A DNA stretch of 64,000 nt from Chalara sp. BL73 (GCA_918026815.1 CAKJVC010000066.1:1-64000), one strand, 5' to 3'. Positions 33,735-46,516 are shown, counted from the first letter of the stretch. Made by a program: numbers and translations. The notes: generated by a model from the letters alone, not told the origin.

Positions 33735-35451
33735 TGGCCTGCCCTCATCAAAAGGGCTTTGATGTTGACATGAGCGGCGTGTTCACCTCTTATCTGGTGG
33801 CTTGAGCTAGCAGTAAATTTGTGTTAGCTCGACATTCCATGCATTCATCGGTACTGAGCCCGCCTTCTAGTAAAAAGCTTATAACCTGCCAACTTTACGT
33901 CGTTATGTTGCATCGGCAAACCTCTTCTCTGAGATGCTTGCGAGCTGCTAAATATGGCGACAATGAAGTACAGTACCATGTTACAATACAGACGTTTTAG
34001 CAATACATCGTTCTCTTTTCATGTTTTTTTATTCTTGTGCAAAGATGCCTCTTGCTCAGGAAAATCGGCGACGATCATGCCCCCCACCACCCAGCCTATC
34101 TGTCAGTTCCAGAACCGCGGGTTAATGGGTGGACTGTTGGGCCCGGGGCACGGCAAATTACAGTGGATGGTGGCTCTGAGGCGGGACGTTTTAGCACTGA
34201 AGAGCGCCTTTTTGAATAGCTTCATCAAGGCCCGGTACTCACGGCAGTAGATTGGCTGAGAAACCACCCGGAGGCGCTCCTCAAAGCTTGATAACAGGCG
34301 AAAGGCTTCCGATTCAACCTCGTGGTCTACTAATCGTGAGATGGACCACAAGATTGGAAAAAAGGCTTTGGCTCCCCTAGTTCCTTTGTTGACGATTGTA
34401 CATGCTGGTTGACAAATGGCCTGATCGTGCCGCATGCCCGTGGTACGGCATTCCTTCAGAGTGGCGCCGAGGGCCTCTACGCCATATTTTATGGTTGCAA
34501 AGACGTTTGATGTCTGATACGTAGGAATGACAACGTAGCCTTTTTCCTTCTTCTGTGACTCTACGGCACTGTGTGATGCTGCAGAAATGTTGGAGCTGAA
34601 GTTGCGTTGAACAGCGATCTCTGTGGCGTAGGTATCGATGGCAAAGTATAATAAGTCGGGCTATTATTATTTGTGCTCTGGTACAACCGTGTCACTGGTA
34701 AATTGGAAGCGCGTCTTCTTCTGGAAGGTTGCTGGTCTGGGAATGGTACCGTGGAGCGTGTTTCTTTAGAATGGCGTGTCCCAACCCTCCCTCGCTTTTC
34801 TTCGCCGAAACAGTGGCCCTCGGATGCTAAATTAACATGATGATGCTTGCTTTTCAATCTTGTTAGAACCCCAGCACATCGGAAATGATCTACGGTAAGT
34901 GTCTGATTGTACAGTACAGTATGCTTTAGGGGGAAAGATTGGTTTTGAAACGAATTCGAGTCTAGTCAGCCCGGATCCATTGAGTACACCGATTGAGGCC
35001 TGTCTTAGGCACAGCACCGACCTGATTCTGTTGGAGTTTCCGTGCATGCCGAAGGTTTTGTGTCACTTTTCGTGACATTGACCAAAACTTTGATTTATGC
35101 TTTTTTGCGTGCAGGATTTCTTTTTTTTTCTTTTCTTTTTAACTTTTTTTCTCTGCGTTAACACACTGGTCTCGTTTCAGCTGCATGGTTCATGCCACAG
35201 TCACTCTGGTAAGAAGAAGTACCCCAGATGATGATGGTGATGGTCTCTGCTTGTGAATCAACAGCTGTGGGGAGGGGGGAAACATTATTCGGCAAGGCTC
35301 TTCCCTTCTCCCTCTTGCCTTTTGTGTGTGGGGGGAGGGGGGGATTTACTCCCACCAAAAACGTTTGATTATCAGCAGCCAGTTGGGGTGAGTCGAGGCT
35401 AATACTGATTCGGTGCCGAGGTAGTTGACGCTGATTGGGTGATTGATTTCC

Positions 35452-36511
35452 TTATCTGGTGGCTTGACCAGAATTCCATCCTCCCCCCTGCCTATCATGA
35501 ACGGGATCCTACCGAATTTAGATCCTCAGCAAGGTTCTTGGGGTTGACGTGCGTGTATGGTTAATCCACTGTGGATCCACTGTGGATTTATTCTGCCCTT
35601 TCAACGTCAAGCCTTCGCCCTTCACCCATCACCTTTCATCCATTTATCTCCCAAAAAAAAAAAAGAAGGGGACTTGGCCCAAATCAATCTGACCCAAGCC
35701 AAAAAAGTCGTCGTAAATAATAACAAACAATATTGCTTCCCCGGTTCTATCCTATCCTATCCTATCCTATGCCCCAAAACTAAAATCAAACCAACATGTC
35801 CACCAATGCTGAGCCGGCTGTGGTGACCAATCATCCGTTGTTTTCTCATCGTTGCTGGATGAGCAACGTTTTAGTGATTCAGCTGGGACAGCCAAGTAAC
35901 TTTCCCGGTTATGGTGTTGTGTTGCGAGTACGATGCCTGTAAAAAAGTCCTATCCGTTTCATATACTTAGAATTGCCATTCCTCACCTCAGCTGCTACCG
36001 TGATATACCGGGTCTTTGCATTTGGGCTTTTCACTCTGACACGAATGAGAAAGGGGTAATCCGATCTGGGCAGACGCAGTACATTTTGCTTTTTTGTCTT
36101 CGCTTCCAACCTTGCTGTCTGACTGTCTTGTCCCCCCTCCCCCCCTCCTGCATTCACGCATTCACGGCCACCACCACTACCACCATCATCTCTCGCGCCT
36201 GGTCGCGCCCCCCCACCCCAGACGCTGTACTTTTTACTAGGGACAATAAAATATCGGTCCACCCACCCACACACCCACCCACTCACCTTATCCGCTAGCC
36301 TTCTTCTTCTTCTACTACCGCTACTACTACTACTAGTTCTACTACCTCCCACTCACTTTTCAAATAAAAGCTCTAAAGGCGCCGTCATAGGCTTTGTCCG
36401 CCGGAACAAAACGACTATAATCATCCTCTTCACTACTCAGTGATCCCACGCTCCTTCCCTGGTTGTTGACTTTCTTTGCTCGCAGTTCTTAGGTGAACTG
36501 CTTCGAGATAA
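35452..36511. promoter_or_regulatory. candidate GATA-factor (AreA/NIT2) sites upstream of ammonium transporter
   Basis: Matches to HGATAR occur at 35452-35457 and 35644-35649 (minus strand, TTATCT on plus) and 36506-36511 (AGATAA on plus). Ammonium permease genes are classic targets of the nitrogen GATA activator in moulds. The motif is short and expected by chance, so occupancy is inference. Confidence 0.3.
35747..35770. repeat. (CCTAT)n pentanucleotide microsatellite
   Basis: Four to five CTATC units seen directly, upstream of the ammonium transporter. Confidence 0.85.
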
Positions 36512-36631
36512 GTGCACTTGCATCTCCCTGGCTTCGCGAACCACCACCACCAGTTAGCTACCGACTCGACTGCGTCCTTGCTACCTTCTGCTTCGCAATA
36601 GCTTTCACTCAAATACAACCAAACTGTCAAG

Positions 36632-38237
36632 ATGCCCGAAGCATACAATGGCACCGGTATGACCGGTGGGGATTCTCTTACGGAAGATCTCAACATATTC
36701 TATGAGGTATGTCATGCCAAACTTACAGACTGGGGGAACAGATCTGACACCACAAATTAGGCTGGCGATATTGCTTGGATGATCACAGCAACAGCCCTTG
36801 TGCTTCTCATGATTCCAGGTGTTGGGTAAGTACAATACGAGAACGTGGCTTGTAACATCCCAGATCGCTGACGCGCCGCAGCTTCTTTTATTCTGGCCTC
36901 GCACGAAGGAAGTCTGCACTGTCGTTAATCTGGCTATCTGTCATGTCCACTGCGGTCGTCTCCTTCCAATGGTTCTTCTGGGGTTATTCGCTTGCCTTCT
37001 CACACACGGCTGGCAAGTACATTGGCGATCTCGAGAACATCGGCTTCCGCAATGTCTTGGGCGCCCCATCCGTCGGCTCCAGCAAGATTCCTGATCTGAT
37101 GTTTGCCGTGTATCAAGGAATGTTCGCAGCCATCACCGTCGCCCTCGCTATCGGAGCTGTTGCCGAGCGTGGCCGCATGCTGCCCACGGTGGTTTTCATG
37201 TTTATATGGTCTACGGTCATCTATGATCCAGTTGCTTGTTGGACCTGGAACGCATCTGGGTGGGTGTTCAAGATGGGAGGACTTGATTTCGCTGGTGGAA
37301 CCCCTGTGCACATCGTTTCGGGATCCGCAGCTCTTGCGTACTCACTCATGTTGGGCAAGCGCAGAGGCCACGGTAAGCGCCAGAACCGTTTTCGTCGCGG
37401 AATTAAAACTGACAGGTGATGACAGGCACTCACGAATTGAACTATCGCCCCCATAATGTTACCCATATCGTTATTGGTACAGTCTTCCTCTGGGTCGGAT
37501 GGTTCGGATTCAATGCTGGCTCCGCTCTCGCCGCCAACCTGCGTGCGGTGATGGCTGCCGTGGTTACCAACTTAGCTGCCTGCATGGGAGGAATTACATG
37601 GTGTGTTTTGGACTATCGCCTTGAACAAAAATGGTCAACTGTTGGATTCTGTTCTGGTGTCATAGCAGGCCTCGTTGCAATCACTCCTGGATCTGGTTAC
37701 GTTCCTGCTTGGGCATCGATCATTTACGGTATTGTCGGAGCAGCTGGAGCCAATTATGCCACCAAGCTCAAGTTCCTTCTCCACGTTGATGACGCTCTTG
37801 ATATCTTCGCTGTACACGCCGTCGGAGGGTTCATTGGGAATGTCCTGACAGGTTTCTTCGCTGCTGACTACATCGCGCACCTTGATGGCTTCTCCGCGAT
37901 CAACGGTGGTTGGCTAAATAAAAATTGGGTCCAGCTTGGCTACCAGCTCGCTGACTCTGTATCTGGAATGGTCTACTCCTTCGGCGGGACCTGCCTCATT
38001 CTGTTCGTGATGAACCTGATTCCGGGACTTCAATTGCGCGCCAGCGAAGAGGCCGAGATTCTTGGTATTGATGATGCAGAAATTGGCGAGTTCGCATACG
38101 ATTATGTTGAACTGACTCGAGAGGTCGTCAACGAATCTAGCGACCATGGCAGCAGATACTCAGCAGAAGGTCTCGGTCCACATGAGAAGGGCGGCGAATC
38201 TTCTGACGCGGGGCGTGATGCCATTTTGACCCATTAG
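36632..38237 (+). CDS. mep: ammonium transporter (Amt/Mep family)
   Basis: Plasma-membrane ammonium uptake permease. Four exons, 36632..36706, 36761..36825, 36882..37372 and 37426..38237, join in phase to 480 residues. Eleven hydrophobic segments are expected. Family landmarks: PGVGFFYSGLARRKS in the first helix region, FQWFFWGYSLAFS, DFAGGTPVHIVSGSAALAYS with the first pore His, GWFGFNAGSALAANLRA, and DDALDIFAVHAVGGFIGN with the second pore His. The C-terminal cytoplasmic tail LGIDDAEIGEFAYDYVE is the conserved regulatory helix of fungal Mep proteins. Exon 2 is only 65 nt, and both small introns split the first membrane helices. Nitrogen control through GATA sites is likely but not proven. 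Confidence 0.96.
36707..36760 (+). other. intron 1 of the ammonium transporter
   Basis: The donor is GTATGT and the acceptor AAATTAG, 54 nt, phase 0. Confidence 0.85.
36826..36881 (+). other. intron 2 of the ammonium transporter
   Basis: The donor is GTAAGT and the acceptor GCCGCAG, 56 nt, phase 2. The join restores PGVGFFYSGL. Confidence 0.85.
37373..37425 (+). other. intron 3 of the ammonium transporter
   Basis: The donor is GTAAGC and the acceptor ATGACAG, 53 nt, phase 1. A nearer acceptor 10 nt upstream (CTGACAG) would break the frame. The two AGs are close enough to compete. Confidence 0.8.
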
Positions 38238-39944
38238 AGCCTTTTCTTCCCTATAGTACCTAGAACCTAATACTCGAATTTTCCGTCTAGCCAAAATACC
38301 TACCCTTCGAAATCCAGATACCTAGATACCACTTTTGCGAGAAAATTGTTTTCCTTTTGACGTCCGCTATTAGGATCCTTTGTAAATGACAAATGGATGG
38401 TAATAAGCTGTGTATAAGGGGTGGGGAATCTTGGTCGTTTTTCTCCATGTTCTTATCTAATTCAGGACGGGAGGCGGGGTTGGACATTAAGGAGTTCTGG
38501 ATGGATTCCTGGCGCGCCATGGATATGGGGTCAATGATATACCCTCCCGACCCTGGGTAATTGATGAACATAGAGAATAATGAATTATCATAATAAAAGA
38601 AGTTGAATCAAGCTTTAACATAAGGTTTCAGCCCTATGATACGCTCCGCTCGTCTGAGATCGGTGGCGGCCAGAAATGTGCCTTGATTTCGTAATTTAGC
38701 AGCCATGTGATGCAATCTGGGTTTCAGCCTCGAGAGAGACTTCATATTAAATATCTTTTTATCTTCCAAACCTCATCAACTTGTAGCTTATCTGATTCTC
38801 TCCACCCAAGCCTCACGAGCTCTATGCCAGAAACGCATCAACTCCGCAGTTTGGAAGCGAAGATATATTATATGCTTTTGATGCATATTGCTTTGGGATA
38901 TGTGGTTTTTTGGGTATGTTGGACTGAGAGGATGAGAGGAGCATATTCTTGGGTTTTGTTCTAATTCGCACGGTTTTACAGGCTGTGTGGTGCTGGTCCT
39001 GAGATTAAATTATGATGGTAATAGTAAGTCTACTGGAAGCGGTTACGGCGTGTGATTCGACGCGGCTGACTTGGCCAGCCTATACACCAAGATCATCTCT
39101 CCTTTCCCAGACAAAACGTCCCTTCGGGCGAAGCCCTGAGGGGGATACGCCCATGGACGATTGCTCCGCCGTGGGCACGTCGCGCCTCGCCGTCTCTAGA
39201 TGCTCTCGAGCCGGTTCGAGTCTCGCGCAGCAAGACATCTCAACGACTGCTCTGACCTTTGCTGCTCCCAGCACGTCGTGCCCCTTTCTCTCTCCATCTT
39301 GCCCTGCTCATCCGTAAATCAAACCGCTCACTCTGCTCGGACACATTCGCGCCCCCTCTCCTCTTGCCCATCCTGTTATTCCATTTGGGCATATGTTTCC
39401 ACAAGGACTACTAATTGCTACAACCCCTTTTCGAGACTTGGTAATTTTGAAGTACCTGGGTCCCGCTTCGTCAAGTTGACAAGTATTTGCGATGTGCCGT
39501 TGACTGTAATATGCTGAGAATCCTTCAAGTCTATGTCCGCTGCCGATATTTTACTGGATACGCGTAAACAAGAATGAACGGGATTCCCTTCCCTGAATAT
39601 ATCCCTGTATATCTATGTTTTATGCGGAGGTGCTATGTTAGCCTTCTTCAAATACCGTAGGGACTACGAAAGATTCACAACCGAAGATAAAAAAGAACAA
39701 TCTTTGGAAGAACAAGCCACTTCAGAGTAACAGTGTTCGATTCTCTATTTCTTTATATACCAATAAAGCCATGGGATTAAGCCTCCTTGGGCTTATACAG
39801 TCCATAGGCCGTGCTTCTGCTTCTGACTGCGGCTTTTCTTTCCGCCATGAGCGAGACATATAGGTATATATTACTTTTTCCGGGTATTACTTGTAATCTT
39901 GCTAGGCGTGTGGGATGAGACGCGACGTCTCGAATTACCGAGCA
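38238..39944. other. convergent intergenic region, no gene supported
   Basis: Lies between the 3' ends of the ammonium transporter and the sirtuin gene. A GC-rich patch at 39060-39330 carries frames on both strands without motifs. A 23-codon minus-strand frame near 39778-39849 (KPKEA end) may be chance or an alternative last exon of the sirtuin. Confidence 0.45.
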
Positions 39945-41832
39945 TTACAAAATAAGGTTCTCCATGCCGGATGGTTTACTTCTAGGGGATATGGTTGCCT
40001 CTCGGTCGTATGGTATCTCACTGACAGGTGTTGTAGGATCGTATGTCTTCGATGATGGAGGAGGCTGATCCGTCTGTATCTTAGGAAGATGTATCTCAAA
40101 TTTGGATAATGCTACAACAGAATTGTTGCGGTGACTGACTGGCGAGACTGGGCTAAGCTTGGTGAGGTTGGGAAATAAAGTAGCCTGGGCTTCCAACTTC
40201 TTCTCCGCGGCTGTCGTCTTGGCTTTTGATGCTTTACCAGCGGTAGACTTTGTTGACTTTGCTGCGATAGCTGTGGTGGATTTGCTGGTCATAAAAGTAT
40301 TTGTAATCTTGTTCTTGGGCTGATCGACTTTGGTTTTTGGCTTCCTGCTAGCCTTCTTCTTGGACTTCGTTTCTTCAGAAGCTGATTTGGCTCCGAATAG
40401 TAATTTCGATTGCTTTGACTTTGAAAGACCCTCCAGAAGAATAGGACTCTGAGATCGGGGACTTGCTCCTGGCGTTGCCAATCCCTTCATAATTTCGAGC
40501 GGCTTCACAACCACTTCAATTTGTCCTCCATTGGCTTTGACTTCTTCTTTCGTGACAATCTTGAACTCGCCATAGTCCTTGTCATCCCATTTAGGTAGGC
40601 CTACGTATCGTGCCACTTCGTCGGATTCTCCCCGAACAACAAGATCCCAGCTATCTTTGAAGTCGACACCCAGCGGCTCAGGGTCAAGATTGATCCAAGC
40701 AGTAAATCCTCCTCGGCGGCCTCGCGCAACAGCACACATCTCCTTCGTGAGTCGTCTAATGCCTGGAATTTTCAAACTCGTTCCCACAACAATTACAGCA
40801 TCTGGGCGACTTTTGAGATCTGCAGCGCTAACAGCCCCAATGGCCTCTTCATCCGGGTTGAATTCATTGTACAATACCATTCTTGGTCGTAAACAACCAA
40901 TGCCATGACTTCTCAGCCCCCCTGCTATTCGTACTCCGTCTGTGGTAATACATTCAGTACAAGATGGCGCTTCTGGACCCTCGAACAAAGCTCCATCGAA
41001 ATCAGACAGATGACCACATTTACTACAGACCATCTTGCCCAAGCCTCCATGGAGCTGAACAGTCTTTGGCCAAGGCCCTTTCTTGTTCAAAGGGACTGTT
41101 GTCGCAAGGGGTTGAATTGCGGTATCAATTCCATCCACATTTTGAGTGTATAAGCGTAATAAGCGCCCTTCCTCCGCTAGAGTTGCAAGCATATGATGAA
41201 AGGGAGTAGGCGCAGCGTTCTTAGTTAAGTGGGATAGCTCGCGGACCATATCATGGAAGTCCTTAGTAGAATTGTTATTTCGATATACAGATGCATCAAA
41301 CAAGTGCTTCCCGGACGATTTGGCAGTTTTGTGCTGCGATTTTAATGTCGTGAACAGGCCAGTGGAAGAGCGGAAATCAGGGACTGCATGCGATCAGTAA
41401 AAGGTAAATGTTTGAGCTTATATGATACGTACTGCCAGCAGAAACTGAGATTCCAGCACCTGCGATGACAACGATCTTGCGCTTCGACCGCAAAGCCTCC
41501 GTTATCTTTCGTAGCTTTATATCAATAATATTGTGTTCCATAGTATCAGAGCTATTGAGGGTTCTCAAGTCAAGGTATTCCGTCTTCAATTCCTTGGGCT
41601 TCACGATTTTCTGCTTCTTGGCGGGAGGTTGGTCCGCTATATCATCGTCGTCGCCATCGTCATGTGGCGTATCGCGCTTCCGAGACTCTGCGCCTGTGTC
41701 TGATACATTGCTAGATGGCGGCGATGGGTAGTCTACTGGAGAGGGTGATCTCGAGGCTATACTCGATAGAGGAGAGGAGAGGGGTGAAGTGCTTGGGATC
41801 TCCTCACGCAACGGGCTAGGGGCTCGGGACAT
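39945..41832 (-). CDS. Sir2-family NAD-dependent deacetylase (Hst3/Hst4 type)
   Basis: Removes acetyl groups from lysines using NAD. Hst3/Hst4-type sirtuins act in the nucleus on histone H3 K56. Exons 41832..41433 and 41383..39945 give 612 residues. Residues 1-95 are disordered with a basic PPAKKQKIVKPKE block, probably a nuclear signal. The sirtuin core shows GAGISVSAGIPDFRS (about 124-138, spanning the intron), TQNVDGID (213-220) and the catalytic His in QLHGGLGK (His 245). It also has the zinc pairs CSKCGH and CTEC and the Rossmann element VVGTSLKIPGIRRLTKE. The roughly 210-residue C-terminal extension is Lys/Ser/Thr-rich (KSKKKASRKPKTK). The ATG at 41832 was preferred over in-frame ATG 42045 because the added stretch looks like leader. 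It is divergent from MED16. Confidence 0.93.
41384..41432 (-). other. intron of the sirtuin gene
   Basis: The donor is GTACGT and the acceptor CATGCAG, 49 nt, phase 1, placed inside the NAD-binding motif. Confidence 0.85.
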
Positions 41833-42672
41833 GATTGGGGAAAACGGCGGATGGCGGTGCTGTATACCTATTTCCCAGCCATCAGCGTACCCCCGAGTGG
41901 TGATGGTTAGAGGTTGGCGTGTGGTGGTGAAGGCGCGTCGTTGTGTTGCCGTGCAGTCAGTTCGGGAATGTGCAGGACCAGGAAAACGATGTCGAAAGGT
42001 GAGACTCGCTAACAAGGGTTGCCATCCTTCCAAGGAGCAACGCATCTATGGAATTTTGTGGAGCAGTCATTCACCTTCAAAAGCATGGACAATAATAGGC
42101 CACAGATTCGTAGGCATTGTGAATGTTACTCTATCCATAACGTATATATTCTTTCAGCACAATTCTTTGCAAATCCATCGCAGGCAATCAATCAATCAAT
42201 TGTTCATTTAAGATTCAGCCTCAACTGTGAGCCGCCAGACAACTCATTCACCCAAGTTCCAGTTACCTATGCTAGTTCTTTACGTAATTTCTCTCACCAA
42301 ATTTCCCCCTATATCCCGAGTGCAAGCCATACAGACGAGAATATATTTTCGCGCATCCCACAAGAATCGTAAATATATACACGGCTGTCTGGGTTCGTGA
42401 TACAAAGTGTATGCCTCTTGACTTCATGCCAAGCATTTTACTTACGTTGCTGGGTTGATGAGTCCGCTAGATCCTGTTATGGTTAGTCCTCCCGCTTTTA
42501 GCTTGCCAAGATATTCTCGTCTCGTTCTCGCAACTCTCGTTGTGTCGCTTGGGCTGTTGTGTGACTGTGACCTTTTTCCGAACCTCGTCTCTTCTTGACC
42601 GAGCGGATGCATAGAAACTTCTTTGTCAAATGTTCAAATCGAAAGGACGGCTAGAGTTACAGTGTATTGAGA
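41833..42672. promoter_or_regulatory. divergent promoter region of sirtuin and MED16
   Basis: 840 bp between start codons. AT-rich towards MED16. No specific site recognised. Confidence 0.5.
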
Positions 42673-45600
42673 ATGCCACTGATGGACGATGACATGAACA
42701 TGGGCGATATCCATGTTGATGATCTCTTTGGTGATGATGCTGGATTATCACTTATCGATGGCCAGCCACTCCCAACATCACGACCACCTACCCAAGAACT
42801 CCATCAGAGAATAGATGAACTCAGAGCTAGTGGGTGTTGCCAGTACGTATCCCTCAGCAGCCGTTTGAAATGCCTTTCCAGATATATGACTCCCGCGGCT
42901 TGATTCTTTTGTTAGCCTCAATTCAACTTTATCCAACTGCTTTTTGATCAAAATTGTGCATACTTTTTTGGGTGTAACATACGAAGTTGGTCTTTATTTT
43001 CTACGTACTGGTACTATATCTGTATGTTTCAGTGAAGTTGATTGATTGGTTAAGAGCAGCTGTTTATGGTCACGGGCTTTCAGAAATCATATTGGCGGGT
43101 TCTACTCTTGGAATCCAGCACTGATGATATTATAGGAGTATTGCATGGTCCAAATGGGGTGGTATAGCATCTATAGGACTAGATGGGACTAGTCTATACG
43201 TACAAAACCTCCGCTGTAATCCGAAAGATGGCACTTGGGCATTGAGTGAACCTGTGCTTACGCCGCCGGTGGCTGAAGATCATCCTGATATACAACTAAA
43301 GCACTTGATCTGGAGTAGCCACGGCTCCGAGTTAGCTATAATTGATGCTGTTGGCCGAATTACAATCCTGACAATTTTTGCTTCCATCAACAAGCCCAGT
43401 TTGTCCAGGAGTTGTCGGATAGACCCAATTGATGACTTGCAACGGGTTGTGGGATGTTACTGGTTGAATCCCTCGCCTGTTCCACCTAGCCCAGGCCGCC
43501 CGGTACGTCTGACACGTTGTAGCTGGGAGGCGATGCCATGTATATCTGAAGCTAATCTCTCATCAGGCGGTTTTTCATGGGCCAGCGGAAAGGGATAAAG
43601 ATGGCGGTAATTACCGTTACGAAACTGTACAGGCCCCGGTTCTGGGGCCGTTTCATCCGAACCCTACTAAGTCTGCACTGGTCTGTGTTACTGCAAATGG
43701 CAGCTTGAAAATTTTGTGGCCACAGACCAATAGTCCGAAATGGGGCGAATCACATGATGAGTTGGAGAGCATAGTCTCATCCGATGACTTGATAACACAC
43801 GCTGCTATTTGTTCAGACAAATGTGAGATCTCCATTTTATGGTGTTTATACCGGAACTAACTTATGATTAGTTGGCGCCCTACTTATTGCGTTTGCCACT
43901 ACTTCAAAGCAGTTGCGTATAGTCCGTGCAATGATCGACTGGGGATTGCCGAAAACAAACGAGAAAGGACCTCCTGCTGCACTGCCCCTAAATCCCTCTA
44001 TAAAGACCCGAAATCTTACTGTCGTTAGCTGGCTTTATGACTTGCCTCGAGAGAATATACCTGATTTAGAACAATCAATGGTTCAGTTGTCTCATCTTGA
44101 GTTCTTGGCGTCCTGTGCAGACTCATCGGGCCGACCTCCACTATCACCAACGATAGTAGCAGTTCGCTCATATCTTCCGAGTCCAACATCTTTTAACCAA
44201 GAGGTACGAACTACAGTCGATAAGTGGGAGCTACGCGAGAGGCAGCAGGGCATTCATCCTGCCTTTGAGCAGCTTAGTTCACGGAGAAATAGTGTTGGCT
44301 CTCAGCCAGGAGTAAGTTCATGTGTCAATACAAAGGGAATTACTAAAGCTTAATATTATTAGCATATGCCTTACTTCAAGAAAACGGAATCGTTCAGTAC
44401 AAACAAAGTAGCTGTCTCGTTGCAAGTCATGAATCTTGGGCGTGTCTTGTTCTTTGTCTATAGTGATGGAAGCGTTGAGTATCGCGATCGCGCAACTCTA
44501 GCAGAGACTTTTTTGGATCATGACAACCTAGACAAGGTCTGGCATCTTTCTCAGATCGGTTTTACATACAGCGAGGATGAGCCTTGCTTACAAGCTATCC
44601 TCTCACCAACCCACTCTTCAGTGGCTCAAATTGGCAATGACGGTAAAGTCAAATGGAGGCAGCTCGATTATCGGCTAAGCGATATTGGTTCAAGCTTGGA
44701 AGAACGTAGTAAGTGTTCTGGATAATCTAACATTAGGGGAAGGTATTCACAGGACTTCTAGATGTATATCCTGCCTTCGTGGCTGCGCTTTCATTATCAT
44801 GTTCGACGGCAGTGATGTTGGGTAACAACTTTGACGACCTTCTGGCCACGGTCAATAAGTATGTTACACCTAGTAAGTACCGTTTCAAGTAGAGTAATGA
44901 GATGTACTAATTTGTAGCCTTCACCTATGACTGGCTTGTCCAGCTCAGGTTTATTTTAAAACCGGGTGTAGATTATTCGGAAGAGGCTCATTATGACCTG
45001 TTAATACGTAATACTACAATCCAGCTATTTCTAGGCATCCAACAGTCTCTTGGCTTCAGAGGCGAAGGCTGGGCTCGAACTTTCGCAGGAAAGTACTCGT
45101 GGATCGTTTTACAGCTGCGGCATATAGTTGTATATGTAACAAGTAAGTGGTTATCATCGAATCTTGGCTAGAAAGATGTCAAGGTCTTGTTGTCTTATAG
45201 TTCACAGGCGTCATTACCCCTGTAAAAGGAGACAACTACTAATTAGTGGCACATTATAGTGGCAGCTAATGTAAAGCCTAAAGGACCGGGTGGGGAGAGC
45301 TTGACACCTCTTGATGACCCAGGTTTGTAGACCGGCTCTTGACTATTTATACACCTCAGCTTACCGTTCTTGTAAAGAAATAATAGTCTCGCTTGCGGGA
45401 TCAGTGCACTGGGTACTCGACCTTATGGCATGGATAATAGACGCTTTATTTGAGATTAAGAAGGATATCCCAAGCTCTGTCAATGTGACAGATGCTTCAA
45501 GCATCTCGCTTCCTGACCTTCTCAAGTATCTCAAGGCGAAAAACAATATATCACTGCATCTCCTTCTGTCATCGCCCAATCGAGGTTTTCTTACTGCCAT

Positions 45601-46516
45601 CTGCCGGCGCATCCAGCATCTCGAGTAAGTAGGAGCATCATCGATATGCCAACGATTATTTACCACGTGTATATTACTAACCTCAAGCAGTTATATAGCG
45701 CGGAAAGCAATAATACATACTAGCGGATTTGCTCCGAACCAAAATACACAAAACGGCAATTCAAGTGCACCGCCAGCGCTGATCAATGCTTACATTGGGA
45801 TTGCCACATTGTTAAACAACACTCTAATCAAGATTAAGACGTTCGAAACTCTTCTTTTGTCTCTAGGCACCAGCATCAAGAGTGCATACGGAGCACATAA
45901 CATGTCCGGCTCATCTTCGAATGCAAAGGAGGCACGTAACAACATTGAGTTTCAGATGATACTTGGCGGAGGTAAGTGGTTTCACAACCAACTTTCTGCA
46001 ATTCTGACAAGGCCATATAACGGGACCAAAATGCACTTTGCCCCTAGGTGCTCATCGCAGGAATTGACTAGAAGAAGAAATGCTGACTTCAACCTTCTTT
46101 TAGCAATACCCGATGCATTCAAGTCAGTGATTGCGGAGCTTTTCCGGAAAGAAGGTCTGCTTGATAGCGTGCGAGCTGAGATCGACCCGGCCAAGCTTTT
46201 CTTCGCTGATTTTAGCATACTCGAGGTCAATGAGGATGAGTGGAGCGTGAAGAAACGGATGGCGAAAAATATGACCATGGATTGTTTTCGTAGAGTCTGG
46301 CTGCCCAACCCAAAGAAGTCTGACGCTGCGGAACCTGCAACTTCTGCCACTTTGGGTGGCAGAGGAGCGTGGAGGAGATGTGTAAGATGTGCAGCTGTCA
46401 TGGAGGATGGATTGCTAAGCCAGAGGCACCAGGGCAGTTGGCTTATCATGCAGCAGAGACGATGTTACTGTGGTGGTCATTGGAACACACTACAGAGAGG
46501 GAAAACGCTTGCTTGA
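42673..46516 (+). CDS. MED16: Mediator complex subunit 16 (Med16/Sin4)
   Basis: Tail subunit of Mediator, linking activators to RNA polymerase II. I read ten exons: 42673..42842, 43136..43502, 43567..43822, 43872..44311, 44363..44708, 44753..44872, 44918..45142, 45260..45270, 45323..45624, 45691..46516. They join in phase to about 1020 residues. The N-terminus is an acidic leader (DDDMNMGDIHVDDLFGDDAG), then WD-like propeller strands (SIAWSKWGGIASIGLDGTSL; HLIWSSHGSELAIIDAVGRI). The C-terminus has the Med16 cysteine signature, RRCVRCAAVMED followed by RRCYCGGHW. The first intron is unusually long (293 nt), and the 11-nt eighth exon is uncertain: an alternative reading keeps KPKGPGGESLTPLDDP but then needs a frame slip. 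The 3' end converges on DUS4. Confidence 0.85.
42843..43135 (+). other. intron 1 of MED16, unusually long
   Basis: The donor is GTACGT and the acceptor ATTATAG, 293 nt, several times the others in this window. A hidden small exon is possible but none is evident. Confidence 0.6.

Larger units (their letters stand above)
29375..36631. other. 7.2 kb without a recognisable gene
   Basis: Many short frames on both strands (for example 31487-32020 minus, 32383-32907 minus, 33144-33524 plus), overlapping and without known motifs or consistent splice structure. Simple repeats occur at 33714 and 35748. The last roughly 1 kb, pyrimidine-rich and with CTT/CTA runs at 36300-36345, is probably promoter and leader of the ammonium transporter. 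Non-coding RNA genes or decayed mobile elements cannot be excluded by eye. Confidence 0.5.

Noticed and set aside
39180..39240. Possible tRNA because of a GGTTCGAGTCT B-box-like match
   Set aside because: Flanking bases cannot form the T-stem, and no D-arm or anticodon arm is found upstream.
45960..46050. 76-nt GTAAGT...CTAG interval in MED16 as an intron
   Set aside because: Removing it shifts the frame to an immediate stop, whereas reading through leads to the conserved cysteine-rich end.
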